DNA of 50,986 bases from Desulfobulbus sp. (GTDB lineage: Bacteria > Desulfobacterota > Desulfobulbia > Desulfobulbales > Desulfobulbaceae), in assembly GCA_028684915.1 (NCBI GenBank), contig JAQUEZ010000025.1, forward strand, positions 1 to 50,986. The letters are read 5' to 3'. Positions within the stretch are counted from its first letter, which is position 1; every line of letters begins with the position of its first letter. The notes under the pieces were generated by a model. The model was not told the DNA's origin. It saw only the letters and a list, made by a program, of their open reading frames with translations, and did no database searches. A program made the translations under genes and the position numbers. This document shows positions 34,539 to 43,996 of this stretch, piece after piece.

Positions 34539-37379
34539 CTACTCGTCACCGTTTAGATACTGTTTAAGAAACATACCGGTATAGGATTGAGGTACGCGGG
34601 CTACGTCTTCCGGGGTACCGGATGCAATCACCTTGCCGCCACCGTTGCCGCCCTCGGGCCCGATATCGATTACCCAATCAGCAGTCTTGATCACATCCAG
34701 GTTATGCTCGATTACCACCACGGTATTGCCGCCGTCGACCAGGCGGCCAAGGACCCGCAGTAGGTGCTGGATATCTGCCGGATGAAGACCGGTCGTCGGC
34801 TCATCAAGGATGTAAAGGGTCTTGCCGGTGGAACGTCGGCTCAGCTCTTTGGCCAGCTTGACCCGCTGGGCCTCGCCGCCGGAAAGGGTTACAGAGCTTT
34901 GCCCGAGGCTGAGATAGCCAAGGCCGACATCGACAATGGTCTGCAGGCGGCCGGAGATCGGCGGCACGTTCTGGAAAAATTCGAGGGCCTCTTCCACGGT
35001 CATCTGTAGGATTTCAGCGATATTCTTGCCCTTGTAATGGATGTCAAGGGTCTCCTGGTTGTAGCGTTTGCCCAAACAGCGTTCGCAAGTGACGTAGATA
35101 TCGGGGAGGAAGTGCATGGCGATGCGGATGACGCCGTCGCCCTCACAGGTCTCGCAGCGGCCACCCTTGAGGTTAAAGCTGAATCGACCGGGTTGATAGC
35201 CACGCGCCCTTGACTCGGGCAGGCGGGCCAGCAGCTCACGGATCGGCGTCATGACCCCGGTGTAGGTGGCCGGGTTCGAGCGCGGCGTGCGACCGATAGG
35301 GCTCTGGTCGATATCGATCACTTTGTCGAGCCGGTCAAGGCCCTTGAGCAGGCTCGGCCCCCGCAGATATCCCTTGTGGTCGGTGAAATAGCGTTGGGCC
35401 TCGTTGAACAGGGTCTCGATCACCAGTGAGCTCTTGCCCGAGCCGGAGACGCCGGTAACACAGGTCATGACTCCCAAGGGAAAGCGAACCGTGAGGTTTT
35501 GCAGATTGTTGATTGTTGCGCCCTGGACCTCGATGAAATGGTCCTCGTCGAGGTGCAAGGGGCGCCGCTGCTCCGGAACCTCGATTTTGAGTCGTCCGGA
35601 AAGATAGCCGCCGGTCAGAGAGGGCTCACAGTCGAGCAGGCCGGGGACCGGGCCGGAGTAGAGGACCTCACCACCGTGGACACCAGCACCGGGGCCGATG
35701 TCGAGCACGTGGTCGGCGTTGGCAATGGTGTCCGAATCGTGCTCGACCACGATTACCGTGTTACCGAGGTCGCGGAGGTTGATCAGGGTCTTGATCAGTT
35801 TGTTGTTGTCGCGCTGATGGAGACCGATGCTGGGTTCGTCCAAGATATAGAGCACCCCGGCCAGGCCGGAGCCAATCTGCGAAGCCAGACGGATGCGCTG
35901 GGCCTCGCCACCGGAGAGGGTGCCAGCACGGCGATCTAGGGCAAGATAGCCCAGGCCAACCCCCTGAAGGAAAAAGAGCCGTTCGCGGATCTCCTTGAGG
36001 ATTGGCTGAGCAATGATCCCCTGGCGCGGTTCAAAGCTGAGTGTCTCCAGTTCCTTGATCAGCTGTTCGATGGCCATACGGCACAGCTCGGTAATCGACC
36101 AGGGGCCGACGCGCACCGCCAGGGCCTCGGGTTTAAGCCGTGCCCCCTGGCAGGCTGGACAACCTTGCTCGGTCATGAAGCCTTCGATTTCCTCGCGCAT
36201 CCTGGAGGACGTGGTTTCGCGAAAGAGGCGGTTGAGGCGGGGCACGACGCCTTCAAAGGGCAGTTGCGACACCAGGCTGCGTTTACCCCGGGTGTGGATA
36301 AACTCCAGTTTCTCGCGGCCGGTACCGTGAAGCAATCCTTTCTTGACCTTGTCGGGCAGGTCGGCAAAGGGGGTGGCCGGGTCGAAGCGGTAGTGGCGGG
36401 CAAAGGCCTCGATCCAGTTGTCGGCCTGGGTAGAGAGCCGCCGTCGGGTCCAGGGGACGATGGCCCCTTCTAAGAGGGAGAGCGAGGTGTCGGGGAGGAT
36501 AAGGTGCTCGTTGATGGACTGATTGATCCCCAGACCGCTGCAGGACGGGCAGGCCCCCTGAGGGTTATTGAAGGAAAATAACTGGGTGGAGAGTTCAGGC
36601 ACCGAAATACCGCATTGATGGCAGGCCGCGGATTCGCTAAACAGTAGTTCCTCGCCGGAGTCGGGAAAGTGGACAAGCATGGTGCCGCTGCCCAAGGCCA
36701 CGGCTGTGCTCACCGACTCATCCAGGCGCCTACGGATGGCGGGTTTGATCACCACACGATCGATTACGGCCTCGATATAGTGATGTTTGTTTTTCTCCAG
36801 TACGATCTCCTCGCTCAACGGACGGATCTCGCCGTCAACCCGCACCCGCACAAATCCCTCCTTGCGCAGCCGCGCAAAGACCTGCTCGTGCTGTCCTTTT
36901 TTCTGGGTTACCAGGGGCGCGAGCAGAATCACCTTTTCACCTTCCTGGCGGTTTAAGAGTGATTCGATCATGTCGTGGATCGACTGGGAGCGGATCGGCT
37001 GGTCGCATTTGGGGCAGTAGGGCTGGCCAGCACGGGCGAAGAGCAGGCGGAGGTGGTCGTAAATTTCGGTGACCGTGCCTACGGTGGAGCGGGGATTGCG
37101 GCTGGTGGTCTTCTGTTCGATGGAGACCGCCGGTGACAGCCCTTCCAGCAGGTCGACATCGGGTTTGTCCATCTGGCCGAGGAACTGGCGGGCATAGGTG
37201 GAGAGCGATTCCACATAGCGGCGCTGCCCCTCGGCGTAGAGGGTGTCAAAGGCGAGGGTCGATTTGCCGGACCCGGATAGGCCGGTGAAAACGATCAGTT
37301 TGTTGCGTGGCAGGTCAACCGAGATATTCTTCAGGTTGTGCATGCGCGCGCCGCGGATGCGGAGGTATTGCGGTTCCAT
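34539..37379 (-). CDS. uvrA: Excinuclease ABC subunit A
   Basis: A 946-residue DNA-damage recognition ATPase of nucleotide excision repair. The ATG at 37379 gives the standard start ([19 protein letters not shown]); a frame reaching 37520 is unlikely. Both ABC modules are complete: Walker [17 protein letters not shown] and [13 protein letters not shown], signatures [14 protein letters not shown] and [12 protein letters not shown], Walker B LYILDEPS and LYILDEPT. Zinc modules at [13 protein letters not shown] / CPSCSG, CPACQG, and CETCEGDG...CERCLGKRY. Stand-alone gene; uvrB and uvrC are not in the window. Confidence 0.96.
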   Translation of the reverse strand: MEPQYLRIRGARMHNLKNISVDLPRNKLIVFTGLSGSGKSTLAFDTLYAEGQRRYVESLSTYARQFLGQMDKPDVDLLEGLSPAVSIEQKTTSRNPRSTVGTVTEIYDHLRLLFARAGQPYCPKCDQPIRSQSIHDMIESLLNRQEGEKVILLAPLVTQKKGQHEQVFARLRKEGFVRVRVDGEIRPLSEEIVLEKNKHHYIEAVIDRVVIKPAIRRRLDESVSTAVALGSGTMLVHFPDSGEELLFSESAACHQCGISVPELSTQLFSFNNPQGACPSCSGLGINQSINEHLILPDTSLSLLEGAIVPWTRRRLSTQADNWIEAFARHYRFDPATPFADLPDKVKKGLLHGTGREKLEFIHTRGKRSLVSQLPFEGVVPRLNRLFRETTSSRMREEIEGFMTEQGCPACQGARLKPEALAVRVGPWSITELCRMAIEQLIKELETLSFEPRQGIIAQPILKEIRERLFFLQGVGLGYLALDRRAGTLSGGEAQRIRLASQIGSGLAGVLYILDEPSIGLHQRDNNKLIKTLINLRDLGNTVIVVEHDSDTIANADHVLDIGPGAGVHGGEVLYSGPVPGLLDCEPSLTGGYLSGRLKIEVPEQRRPLHLDEDHFIEVQGATINNLQNLTVRFPLGVMTCVTGVSGSGKSSLVIETLFNEAQRYFTDHKGYLRGPSLLKGLDRLDKVIDIDQSPIGRTPRSNPATYTGVMTPIRELLARLPESRARGYQPGRFSFNLKGGRCETCEGDGVIRIAMHFLPDIYVTCERCLGKRYNQETLDIHYKGKNIAEILQMTVEEALEFFQNVPPISGRLQTIVDVGLGYLSLGQSSVTLSGGEAQRVKLAKELSRRSTGKTLYILDEPTTGLHPADIQHLLRVLGRLVDGGNTVVVIEHNLDVIKTADWVIDIGPEGGNGGGKVIASGTPEDVARVPQSYTGMFLKQYLNGDE

Positions 37380-37595
37380 GGGGTGTCCGTAGTCTATGCA
37401 AACAGGCGCGATCAGTACACGGCTGTCGATTATATCATGGCGGCGTTTGGTGGCTGAGCAGGGTTGTATGTGCGCAGCAAAGCACCATGTGCGCCCTGGA
37501 GGGACAAATTCGTTTACCATGGCGTACGCCTATGGTAGATTGCCGCATAATTGTAGCCATGATCCTTTAACAATCAATACCACAAAGATTTCGCC

Positions 37596-38471
37596 ATGTA
37601 TTTTCAGGACATCATTGCCACCTTGAACAGCTATTGGGCATCCGCAGGTTGTGTTGTCATGCAACCCTATGACATGGAAGTCGGTGCCGGCACCTTTCAT
37701 CCCGCCACCTTGCTGCGCGCACTGGGGCCCGAGCCGTGGAAGGCGGCCTATGTTCAGCCCTCGCGTCGTCCTACCGACGGCCGCTATGGCGAAAATCCCA
37801 ACCGGTTACAGCATTATTACCAATATCAGGTGGTGATCAAGCCCTCGCCCAAGGATGTGCAGGCCATGTATCTGGAAAGCCTGCAGCGGTTTGGCCTCAA
37901 TCTGCTTGAGCACGATATCCGTTTTGTCGAGGACGACTGGGAGTCACCCACCCTCGGCGCCTGGGGACTGGGTTGGGAAGTTTGGCTCGACGGCATGGAA
38001 ATCACCCAGTTCACCTACTTCCAGCAGGCGGGTTCGGTGGACCTCAAGCCGATCACCGTGGAGATAACCTACGGCCTGGAGCGGATCGCCATGTATTTGC
38101 AGAAGGTCGATTCAGTCTATGATATCGCCTGGAACGAGCATGTGACCTACGGCGAGATTTTTCACCAGGCCGAAAAAGAGTTCTCTGCCTTTAACTTTGA
38201 AGAGGCCAATGTCGGCGATCTCACCGTGGCCTTTGACAACTACGAGCGTGAGGCACTGAAGCTGGTGGAGAAAGGGCTTATTCTCCCTGGTTACGACTAT
38301 TGCCTCAAGTGTTCCCACACCTTCAACCTGCTTGACGCACGCAAGGCCATCTCCGTCGCCGAGCGTACCCGCTACATTGGCCGGATTCGCAATATCGCGC
38401 GTCAGGTGGCTCAGCGCTATGTGGAACAGCGGGCTGCCATGGGCCATCCTTTACTCAAAGTAAAAGCCTGA
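37596..38471 (+). CDS. glyQ: Glycyl-tRNA synthetase alpha subunit
   Basis: A 291-residue class II synthetase subunit that, with GlyS, charges tRNA-Gly. Family signatures: [72 protein letters not shown] and [12 protein letters not shown]. The length is normal. glyS is normally the next gene; here a terminator-like hairpin and ~700 bases of non-coding sequence follow, and glyS is nowhere in the window, so the beta subunit must be encoded elsewhere. Confidence 0.96.
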   Translation: MYFQDIIATLNSYWASAGCVVMQPYDMEVGAGTFHPATLLRALGPEPWKAAYVQPSRRPTDGRYGENPNRLQHYYQYQVVIKPSPKDVQAMYLESLQRFGLNLLEHDIRFVEDDWESPTLGAWGLGWEVWLDGMEITQFTYFQQAGSVDLKPITVEITYGLERIAMYLQKVDSVYDIAWNEHVTYGEIFHQAEKEFSAFNFEEANVGDLTVAFDNYEREALKLVEKGLILPGYDYCLKCSHTFNLLDARKAISVAERTRYIGRIRNIARQVAQRYVEQRAAMGHPLLKVKA

Positions 38472-38564
38472 GACGGACGCGCCGAACGCGGTCTGGTTGA
38501 AGAGCTTGGTAAATGCGTAAATAGGTGAAAATTTTCTAGCGTTTTAAACTGTTTTGCGGTAAGG

Positions 38565-38600
38565 AAGGGGTGGTTCGCACTTGTACGTCATCCCCTTTTT
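38565..38600 (+). terminator. Likely glyQ terminator
   Basis: AAGGGG (38565-38570) with CCCCTT (38592-38597) then TTTTT. The stem is short and its loop is 21 bases, so it is a modest candidate. Confidence 0.5.
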
Positions 38601-39187
38601 ACTCCTGAAATTGGCAAAATAGTTCGAGTATCTGTGGTACACCTGCACTTGAAATTCTCTCCACACTTTATTCTGTTCGAACATCCATACTGCGCCTGCC
38701 GTTTTCATTGTCTTCAAGGTGTGTTTGCTGAATGAAAGGGCGCAACGGTTGCATCGCTTTTCTTTTGCAACCCGTTTCGGGCGATGCTCGTTTGCCCTCT
38801 GTTCTGCGTTCCTCCAATTGCTCCTCTCCCTGCTGTTCCCCCCAATTGTCTGCTGTCCGGCGGTTGCTTTCGCGGTGCCGGTTTTGCGCTCGTATTTTCT
38901 GTTGCTCTCTCAAGCAAGAATTCGGCGCCCATCAGGGAGTGGTCTCTCGTTTATTCTGTTCTTCTCCACCCTTTAGGCTGTTTTGGCCTGTATTCATCCC
39001 TTTGATGAGGGAGAAGAACGGTTATGGTCGTGATTTGTGATTTTTTCGGGTTTGAGCACATGGTCTCGTTCCGCTCTTTTATGCAAATGGGAGAGTGGAA
39101 AAAGGGGCGGTACTGCGAAAAACCCATGTGGAAAAGGCCGCTAACAGGCCGGTTTTGTATGGTTGTGAAACACAAGGAGGAACGGCA
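38601..39187. other. Gene-free region with the cold-shock gene leader
   Basis: No supported gene. Several open frames here are Ser/Cys/Phe-rich chance frames with no ribosome binding site. The last ~170 bases (from about 39016) are likely the long 5' leader of the cold-shock gene, as is usual for cspA-type mRNAs; they contain a GGCC / GGCC stem near 39136-39153. Confidence 0.5.
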
Positions 39188-39388
39188 ATGGCAGAGGGGA
39201 CAGTAAAGTGGTTTAACGATTCCAAGGGATTCGGCTTTATTGAGCAGGATGGCGGCAAAGATGTCTTTGTCCACTATTCCGCGATTCAGGATCAGGGATT
39301 TAAATCTCTGAAGGAAGGTGAACGGGTGCGGTTTGAAGTGGTCAGCGGTGCCAAAGGCCCGGCTGCCGAAAAAGTGACCAAGATCTAA
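39188..39388 (+). CDS. cspA: Cold-shock protein
   Basis: A 66-residue single cold-shock domain that binds single-stranded RNA and DNA as an RNA chaperone. RNP1 is KGFGFIEQ and RNP2 is [14 protein letters not shown] at the start and the length are standard. The start is set by AAGGAGG ten bases upstream; longer upstream frames are ignored. A long leader and its own terminator mark a monocistronic gene. Confidence 0.95.
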   Translation: MAEGTVKWFNDSKGFGFIEQDGGKDVFVHYSAIQDQGFKSLKEGERVRFEVVSGAKGPAAEKVTKI

Positions 39389-39405
39389 AACATTTTGCAC
39401 GCATC

Positions 39406-39448
39406 AACGCCCGTTCTTCCTGTTTGGGGAAAGCGGGCGTTTTTTTGC
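39406..39448 (+). terminator. cspA terminator
   Basis: AACGCCCG (39406-39413) with CGGGCGTT (39434-39441) followed by a run of T. Confidence 0.85.
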
Positions 39449-39512
39449 AAAAATCTTTTCTTTTCAGAGGCCCGGTTCCGCGCCTTCTTTTCCTGATTCG
39501 GCAGTGGGGTGT

Positions 39513-39601
39513 GATGGACTCATAAAAAGTCCATCACCTTCTAAGCACTGGCTAGGTGAAAACGCTGCGACGCGGTAGCTCGAAGTTTTTACGACGCCAT
39601 C
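39513..39601 (+). repeat. Dispersed repeat type 1, internally deleted copy C
   Basis: 89 bases with both ends of the type 1 repeat (GATGGACT hairpin and the GAAGTTTTTACGACGCCATC end) but without the central ~70 bases found in A and B. Confidence 0.7.
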
Positions 39602-39678
39602 AAAATCAAGCTGCATGGGGGACGACGCCCCTGAGCGGCTGTGCCAAAATTCGGCTGGGCTCGGGAGCCGGAGATGTT

Positions 39679-39711
39679 GTACCGCTGTTCTTTTACCAAG
39701 AACAGCGGTAC
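39679..39711. repeat. 14-bp perfect hairpin after ilvD
   Basis: GTACCGCTGTTCTT (39679-39692) with AAGAACAGCGGTAC (39698-39711), loop TTACC. It lies 9 bases past the ilvD stop. Neither strand has a clear T-run, so it may stabilise the ilvD transcript or be a weak terminator. Confidence 0.65.
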
Positions 39712-39719
39712 AAAAGAGA

Positions 39720-41546
39720 TCAGTCGAGAATCCGTACCGCGCCTTGATCGGCTGAGGCGGCAAAGCGAGCGTAAATCTGCAGCGCTTTGGAGATCACTCG
39801 GTCACGGTTCGGGGTGAAGGCTTCCGTGCCCCGGGCAGCCTCTTCGACCCGTCGGGCGGCCATTTCCTCGTCGCTGATCATCAGCGAAATGGAGCGCTCG
39901 GGAATATTGATATCGATTTTGTCCCCCTCGCGCACCAGGGCGATGGCTCCCCCGCTGGCCGCTTCCGGAGAAACATGGCCGATGGAAAGGCCGGAGGTGC
40001 CACCGGAGAAACGGCCATCGGTCACTAGAGCGCATTCTGCACCGAGATGGCGTGATTTGAGGTAGGACGTCGGATAGAGCATTTCCTGCATACCCGGCCC
40101 GCCTTTGGGGCCTTCGTAGAGGATAAAGACCACGTCGCCAGCTTTAATCGAACCGTCGAGAATAGCCGCGCAGGCTTCTTCCTGGGAGTGGTAGACCTTG
40201 GCCTTGCCGGCAAAGTGGAGAATAGAGGCGTCAACCCCGGCGGTTTTAACGATACAGCCTTTCTTGGCAATGTTGCCGTAAAGCACTGCCAGCCCGCCGT
40301 CCTTGGAATAGGCGTGGTCAAGGTCTCGGATGCACCCGGTCTGGCGATCGGTGTCGAGTTCGGAGTAGAGTGTTTTTTGCGATCCCATCTGCAAGTTGCG
40401 TACCCCGGCAGGAGCGCTGCGATAGAGCGTTTTTGCCGCCTCTGTGGCGCTGGGACGCATGACGTCGTATTGTTCCAGAGCCTGGGCCAGCGTCAGTCCA
40501 TCGGCGCGCAAAACACTGGCGTCGACCAGCCCGGCCCGGTCAAGTTCGCCGAGGATGGCCAGAATGCCACCGGCCCGGTTGACGTCTTCCACGTGATGGG
40601 AAGAACTCGGTGCCACTTTGCACAGGTTGGGTACCCGGCGCGAAAGTGCATCGATGTCCTTCATCGTGAAGTCGACTCCGGCCTCATGAGCCACGGCGAG
40701 GATATGGAGCACCGTATTGGTTGAGCCGCCCATGGCAATATCCAGGGCCATGGCATTGTTGAAGGAGGCCTTGCTGGCAATGGCGCGTGGGAGAACGCTG
40801 GCATCGCCTTTGCCGTACCAGGCCTCGCACATGGCAACAATGCGTTCGGCAGCCTTGGCAAACAGTTCAAGACGGGCGGTGTGGGTGGCAACCACGGTAC
40901 CGTTACCCGGAAGGGCTAGGCCGATGGCTTCATTGAGACAGTTCATCGAGTTGGCGGTGAACATGCCCGAGCAGGAGCCGCAGGTGGGGCAGGCGGAACG
41001 CTCAATTTCAGCCACCTCGGCGTCGCTGACGCTCTCGTCGCCAGCCATGATCATCGCATCGATCAGGTCCAGGGGTTTGTTGCCCACCCGTCCAGCCTCC
41101 ATCGGGCCGCCGGAAACAAAAATTGCGGGGATGTTGAGGCGCATTGCCGCCATCAGCATGCCGGGGGTGATCTTGTCGCAGTTGGAGATGCAGACCATGG
41201 CATCGGCCTTGTGGGCATTGCACATGTACTCCACCGAGTCGGCGATCAGGTCGCGGGAGGGCAGGGAATAGAGCATGCCGTCGTGACCCATGGCAATGCC
41301 GTCGTCGATGGCGATGGTGTTGAATTCGGCGGCAAAGCAACCCAGACTTTCAATCTTTGCCTTCACTTGTTGGCCGATCTCGTGCAAATGGACATGGCCG
41401 GGAACAAATTGGGTAAAGGAGTTGACGACGGCAATCACCGGTTTGCCGATCTGTTCCTCCCGCATGCCGTTGGCGCGCCAGAGCGCACGAGCACCCGCCA
41501 TTCTTCTTCCTTCTGTAGTTGCCGCGCTTCGCAGTGGATTCGCCAT
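39720..41546 (-). CDS. ilvD: Dihydroxy-acid dehydratase
   Basis: A 608-residue Fe-S enzyme that dehydrates dihydroxy-acids in isoleucine and valine synthesis. Cluster ligands: Cys in SNCDKITPG and the [16 protein letters not shown] motif; the active-site and Mg region reads [12 protein letters not shown] and, near the end, [23 protein letters not shown]. Length is standard. It stands alone on the minus strand, divergent from the PilT-like gene, with a fragment of repeat type 1 in between. No other branched-chain gene is adjacent. Confidence 0.96.
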   Translation of the reverse strand: MANPLRSAATTEGRRMAGARALWRANGMREEQIGKPVIAVVNSFTQFVPGHVHLHEIGQQVKAKIESLGCFAAEFNTIAIDDGIAMGHDGMLYSLPSRDLIADSVEYMCNAHKADAMVCISNCDKITPGMLMAAMRLNIPAIFVSGGPMEAGRVGNKPLDLIDAMIMAGDESVSDAEVAEIERSACPTCGSCSGMFTANSMNCLNEAIGLALPGNGTVVATHTARLELFAKAAERIVAMCEAWYGKGDASVLPRAIASKASFNNAMALDIAMGGSTNTVLHILAVAHEAGVDFTMKDIDALSRRVPNLCKVAPSSSHHVEDVNRAGGILAILGELDRAGLVDASVLRADGLTLAQALEQYDVMRPSATEAAKTLYRSAPAGVRNLQMGSQKTLYSELDTDRQTGCIRDLDHAYSKDGGLAVLYGNIAKKGCIVKTAGVDASILHFAGKAKVYHSQEEACAAILDGSIKAGDVVFILYEGPKGGPGMQEMLYPTSYLKSRHLGAECALVTDGRFSGGTSGLSIGHVSPEAASGGAIALVREGDKIDINIPERSISLMISDEEMAARRVEEAARGTEAFTPNRDRVISKALQIYARFAASADQGAVRILD

Positions 41547-41633
41547 CTCCTCACCTCTATGAACTTATTTGTTTTTTTTCTTGTTTTTTACCGACTAAGC
41601 GATAGAACCTATAGCAACGATTTTGTCAATCTT

Positions 41634-41690
41634 GATGGCGTCGTAAAAACTTCGAGCTCCTGCGTCGCAGCGTTTTTCTCGACACTCGGG
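41634..41690 (+). repeat. Dispersed repeat type 1, one-ended copy D
   Basis: GATGGCGTCGTAAAAACTTC followed by GAGCTCCTGCGTCGCAGCG and TCGACACTCGGG matches the end and first third of type 1 copies; the other end is absent. Confidence 0.65.
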
Positions 41691-41828
41691 ACGTCGTTTT
41701 TAAGCGTTTTCAGAGAACGACATTCTTGAATCCGTGACGCTGGAAGAGTGAGCGCAGTGTATTTGGTGTGTTTGCGCATCACGAATGAACACTCACAGAT
41801 TCAGGCCAATTCTATACTGGTGGGCGCT

Positions 41829-43004
41829 ATGAAACAACAGGAGATTAACTACTGGATCACGGCCATGCTCAATAAGCATGCACGGGTGTCCGATCTCAAT
41901 ATTACTGTAGGAAAAACACTGCAGGTGGAAAGCGACGGTGTGCTGGTTCCGGTGGATGTTGAGCCGCAGGTTTCCGAACTGACCCCCTTCCAAACCGAGG
42001 TCTTTGCCTTGAACCTGATTGGGGGGAACCGCCGACTCCTGCGTGACCTGGTCACCAAGGGCAGTTGCGACCTTTCCTACTCACTCGACGACAAGGTTCG
42101 GTTCAGGGTCAATATCTTTTCTCAGAAGGGTTATTATTCAACTGTGCTCAGGAAGTTGGAGACCAAGATTCCTTCGATCAAGGGGTTTAATTTTCCTGAG
42201 GCCTTTACCAAAATGGCTCAAGAGGTCAATGGCCTGATCCTCTTTACCGGTGCTACCGGTACCGGTAAGACCACCTCCATGGCTGCTATCCTTAATCGTA
42301 TCAACGAGGAACGTGCAGTTCATGTCGTCACCCTGGAAGATCCGATCGAGTACGTCCACCCCCATAAAAAAGCCACCTTTAACCAGCGGGAGATGGGCGA
42401 TGATTTCGACTCTTTTGCCGGCGGCCTGCGGGCGGCTCTGCGTCAGGCGCCCAAGGTCATTCTCGTGGGTGAGATCCGTGACCGTGAGACCCTGGAGATC
42501 GCCCTGACCGCAGCGGAAACCGGCCACGTGGTCTTCTCCACTCTGCACACTATTGATACCGGGCAGACGGTGAACCGTATCCTTGGTATGTTTGAGCAGG
42601 ATGAGCAACCGCAGGTGCGTAACCGACTGGCCGACACTATCCGTTGGATCGTCAGTCAACGCTTACCACCTCGTATCGGTGGCGGTCGGGTGGCTGCCCT
42701 GGAAATTCTCTGCACCAGTCTACGGGTTCGCGATCTGATTATCAACGGGGAAACCGAAGAAAAGACGTTCTACAGTGTGGTGAAAGAAGGCTCGACCCGG
42801 GATATGCGTACCTTTGATCAACATCTGCTCGAACTCTTCGAGACTGGTTTGATCACTGAAGAGTCGGCCATGCTTTTTGCTTCGCATCGCAGTGAAATCA
42901 AACGCGGTATGGATACGGTTAAAGCTGCCCGCGGCGAACGGACCTCAAGCATAGACGACCTGCAGATGGAGCAGGAGGAGGAAGATCCTTATCGTCGATG
43001 GTAA
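41829..43004 (+). CDS. Type IV pilus retraction ATPase (PilT/PilU-like)
   Basis: A 391-residue hexameric ATPase that depolymerises type IV pili. The ATG at 41829 (MKQQEINYWITAML) is preferred to a GTG at 41748 that would prepend unrelated sequence. Motifs in order: Walker A FTGATGTGKTTSMAAIL, Asp box (THVVTLEDPIEYVH-like VVTLEDPIEYVH), Walker B APKVILVGEIRDRETLEIAL, and the His box GHVVFSTLHTIDTGQTVNRIL. The C-terminal AIRAS helix of PilT is not evident, and the acidic tail (MEQEEEDPYRRW) points to PilU or a PilT2 paralogue. No other pilus gene is adjacent. Confidence 0.9.
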   Translation: MKQQEINYWITAMLNKHARVSDLNITVGKTLQVESDGVLVPVDVEPQVSELTPFQTEVFALNLIGGNRRLLRDLVTKGSCDLSYSLDDKVRFRVNIFSQKGYYSTVLRKLETKIPSIKGFNFPEAFTKMAQEVNGLILFTGATGTGKTTSMAAILNRINEERAVHVVTLEDPIEYVHPHKKATFNQREMGDDFDSFAGGLRAALRQAPKVILVGEIRDRETLEIALTAAETGHVVFSTLHTIDTGQTVNRILGMFEQDEQPQVRNRLADTIRWIVSQRLPPRIGGGRVAALEILCTSLRVRDLIINGETEEKTFYSVVKEGSTRDMRTFDQHLLELFETGLITEESAMLFASHRSEIKRGMDTVKAARGERTSSIDDLQMEQEEEDPYRRW

Positions 43005-43084
43005 GTCGTCTGTGAAGTCAAAAAAATGTATGCAATCAGCATAAGTTAGTATCTGGCCATGAATCTGCCCTGCAAGGAGTTACC

Positions 43085-43768
43085 ATGTTGACCCAATGCC
43101 CCTTTTGTCAGCAACCACTGCGTTTTTCTCAAGAGCAGAGCTCTCGCCTGGAGCACGCTCTTTCCCAGTTGGCACCGGGAAAACTGCTCAACCTGAAATG
43201 CCCCCTCTGTCGGGAAACGATCGGACTGGAGCGGTCCGGTCTGCCACCGCAACCCTCTGTCAAGCACATTGCCCCTCCGCCACCGCCCACTCTTGATTGG
43301 TTGCACACTGGGTTGTACCAGGGAGAGGAAAAGGTGGAGGACGTCCCCATGGCCTTGGTCCTTCATCACGCCGATGAACAGCGGATACGGATCGTCGAGG
43401 CGTTGGAGGCTGTCGGTTACCAGGTATTCGTGAGCGAGACCACGGCAAATGCCCTGGAGCGGATGCGGTTTGTTAATTTTTCTTGCATCGTCTTTCATAT
43501 CGACATGGAGGGCGGAATAGGGCAATCGTCTTTTCACGACCATATGCGCAGATTGTCGATGGATCGGCGGCGGTATGTTTTTTACATTCTTATGGGCAGT
43601 TCGCTCTCGACCCTTTACGACCTGGAGGCCATAGCCTACAGTGCCAACCTAACGGTCAATACCAAAGATCTGCGCCATCTCGACGTCATCCTCCGTAAGG
43701 CGATCCCCGCCTACGAGGAACTTTTCGGAGCCTTTCTCGAGGAACTGGAAGCCTATGGAAGACGCTGA
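43085..43768 (+). CDS. Zinc-ribbon protein with receiver-like domain
   Basis: A 227-residue protein. A short N-terminal zinc ribbon (CPFC at 5-8 and CPLC near 39-42) is followed by a Pro-rich linker and a domain of alternating strands (MALVLHHADEQRIRIVEALEAVGY, CIVFHIDMEGG, YVFYILMGSS, SANLTVNTKDL) that resembles a CheY-like receiver. The acidic pocket and phospho-Asp are not preserved in usual form (HH at the first strand, HID at the second), so phosphorylation is doubtful. It lies 80 bases after the PilT-like gene and may be cotranscribed with it. Function unknown. Confidence 0.65.
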   Translation: MLTQCPFCQQPLRFSQEQSSRLEHALSQLAPGKLLNLKCPLCRETIGLERSGLPPQPSVKHIAPPPPPTLDWLHTGLYQGEEKVEDVPMALVLHHADEQRIRIVEALEAVGYQVFVSETTANALERMRFVNFSCIVFHIDMEGGIGQSSFHDHMRRLSMDRRRYVFYILMGSSLSTLYDLEAIAYSANLTVNTKDLRHLDVILRKAIPAYEELFGAFLEELEAYGRR

Positions 43769-43870
43769 TTTCTTTTGAACTGCCGGAGTTGCCTCCTTTC
43801 AGTCGGATGACACCCGCTTTGGCCGGGAAGTCTCGAAGGCGAAGAAATACCTTTTTTCAGGAGGAAACAG

Positions 43871-43996
43871 TTGTTTTTCGATAAGAACTTTGGTAAATAT
43901 ACTTTTCTTACTAATCTAAGCGAAGAAGATTCCCTTATTCGCCGTATCAACCACTTATCAAAGACCACTACCGGTCACCACAGGAATATTCCATGA
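43871..43996 (+). CDS. Short leader ORF overlapping rpsA
   Basis: A 41-codon frame beginning at a TTG with AGGAGG six bases upstream, the strongest ribosome binding site in the area. It reads LFFDKNFGKYTFLTNLSEED..., ends at TGA 43994-43996, and overlaps the rpsA ATG (43993-43995) as ATGA. rpsA itself has only a weak site (AGGA). The arrangement suggests translational coupling: ribosomes finishing the short peptide reinitiate at rpsA. S1 represses its own synthesis in E. coli by acting on its leader; a coupled leader peptide would be a different way to do it. I do not recognise the peptide. Confidence 0.45.
   Translation: MFFDKNFGKYTFLTNLSEEDSLIRRINHLSKTTTGHHRNIP

Noticed and set aside
38719..39040. 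Three overlapping plus-strand frames
   Set aside because: Ser/Cys/Phe-rich composition with no ribosome binding site and no motif; likely chance frames.
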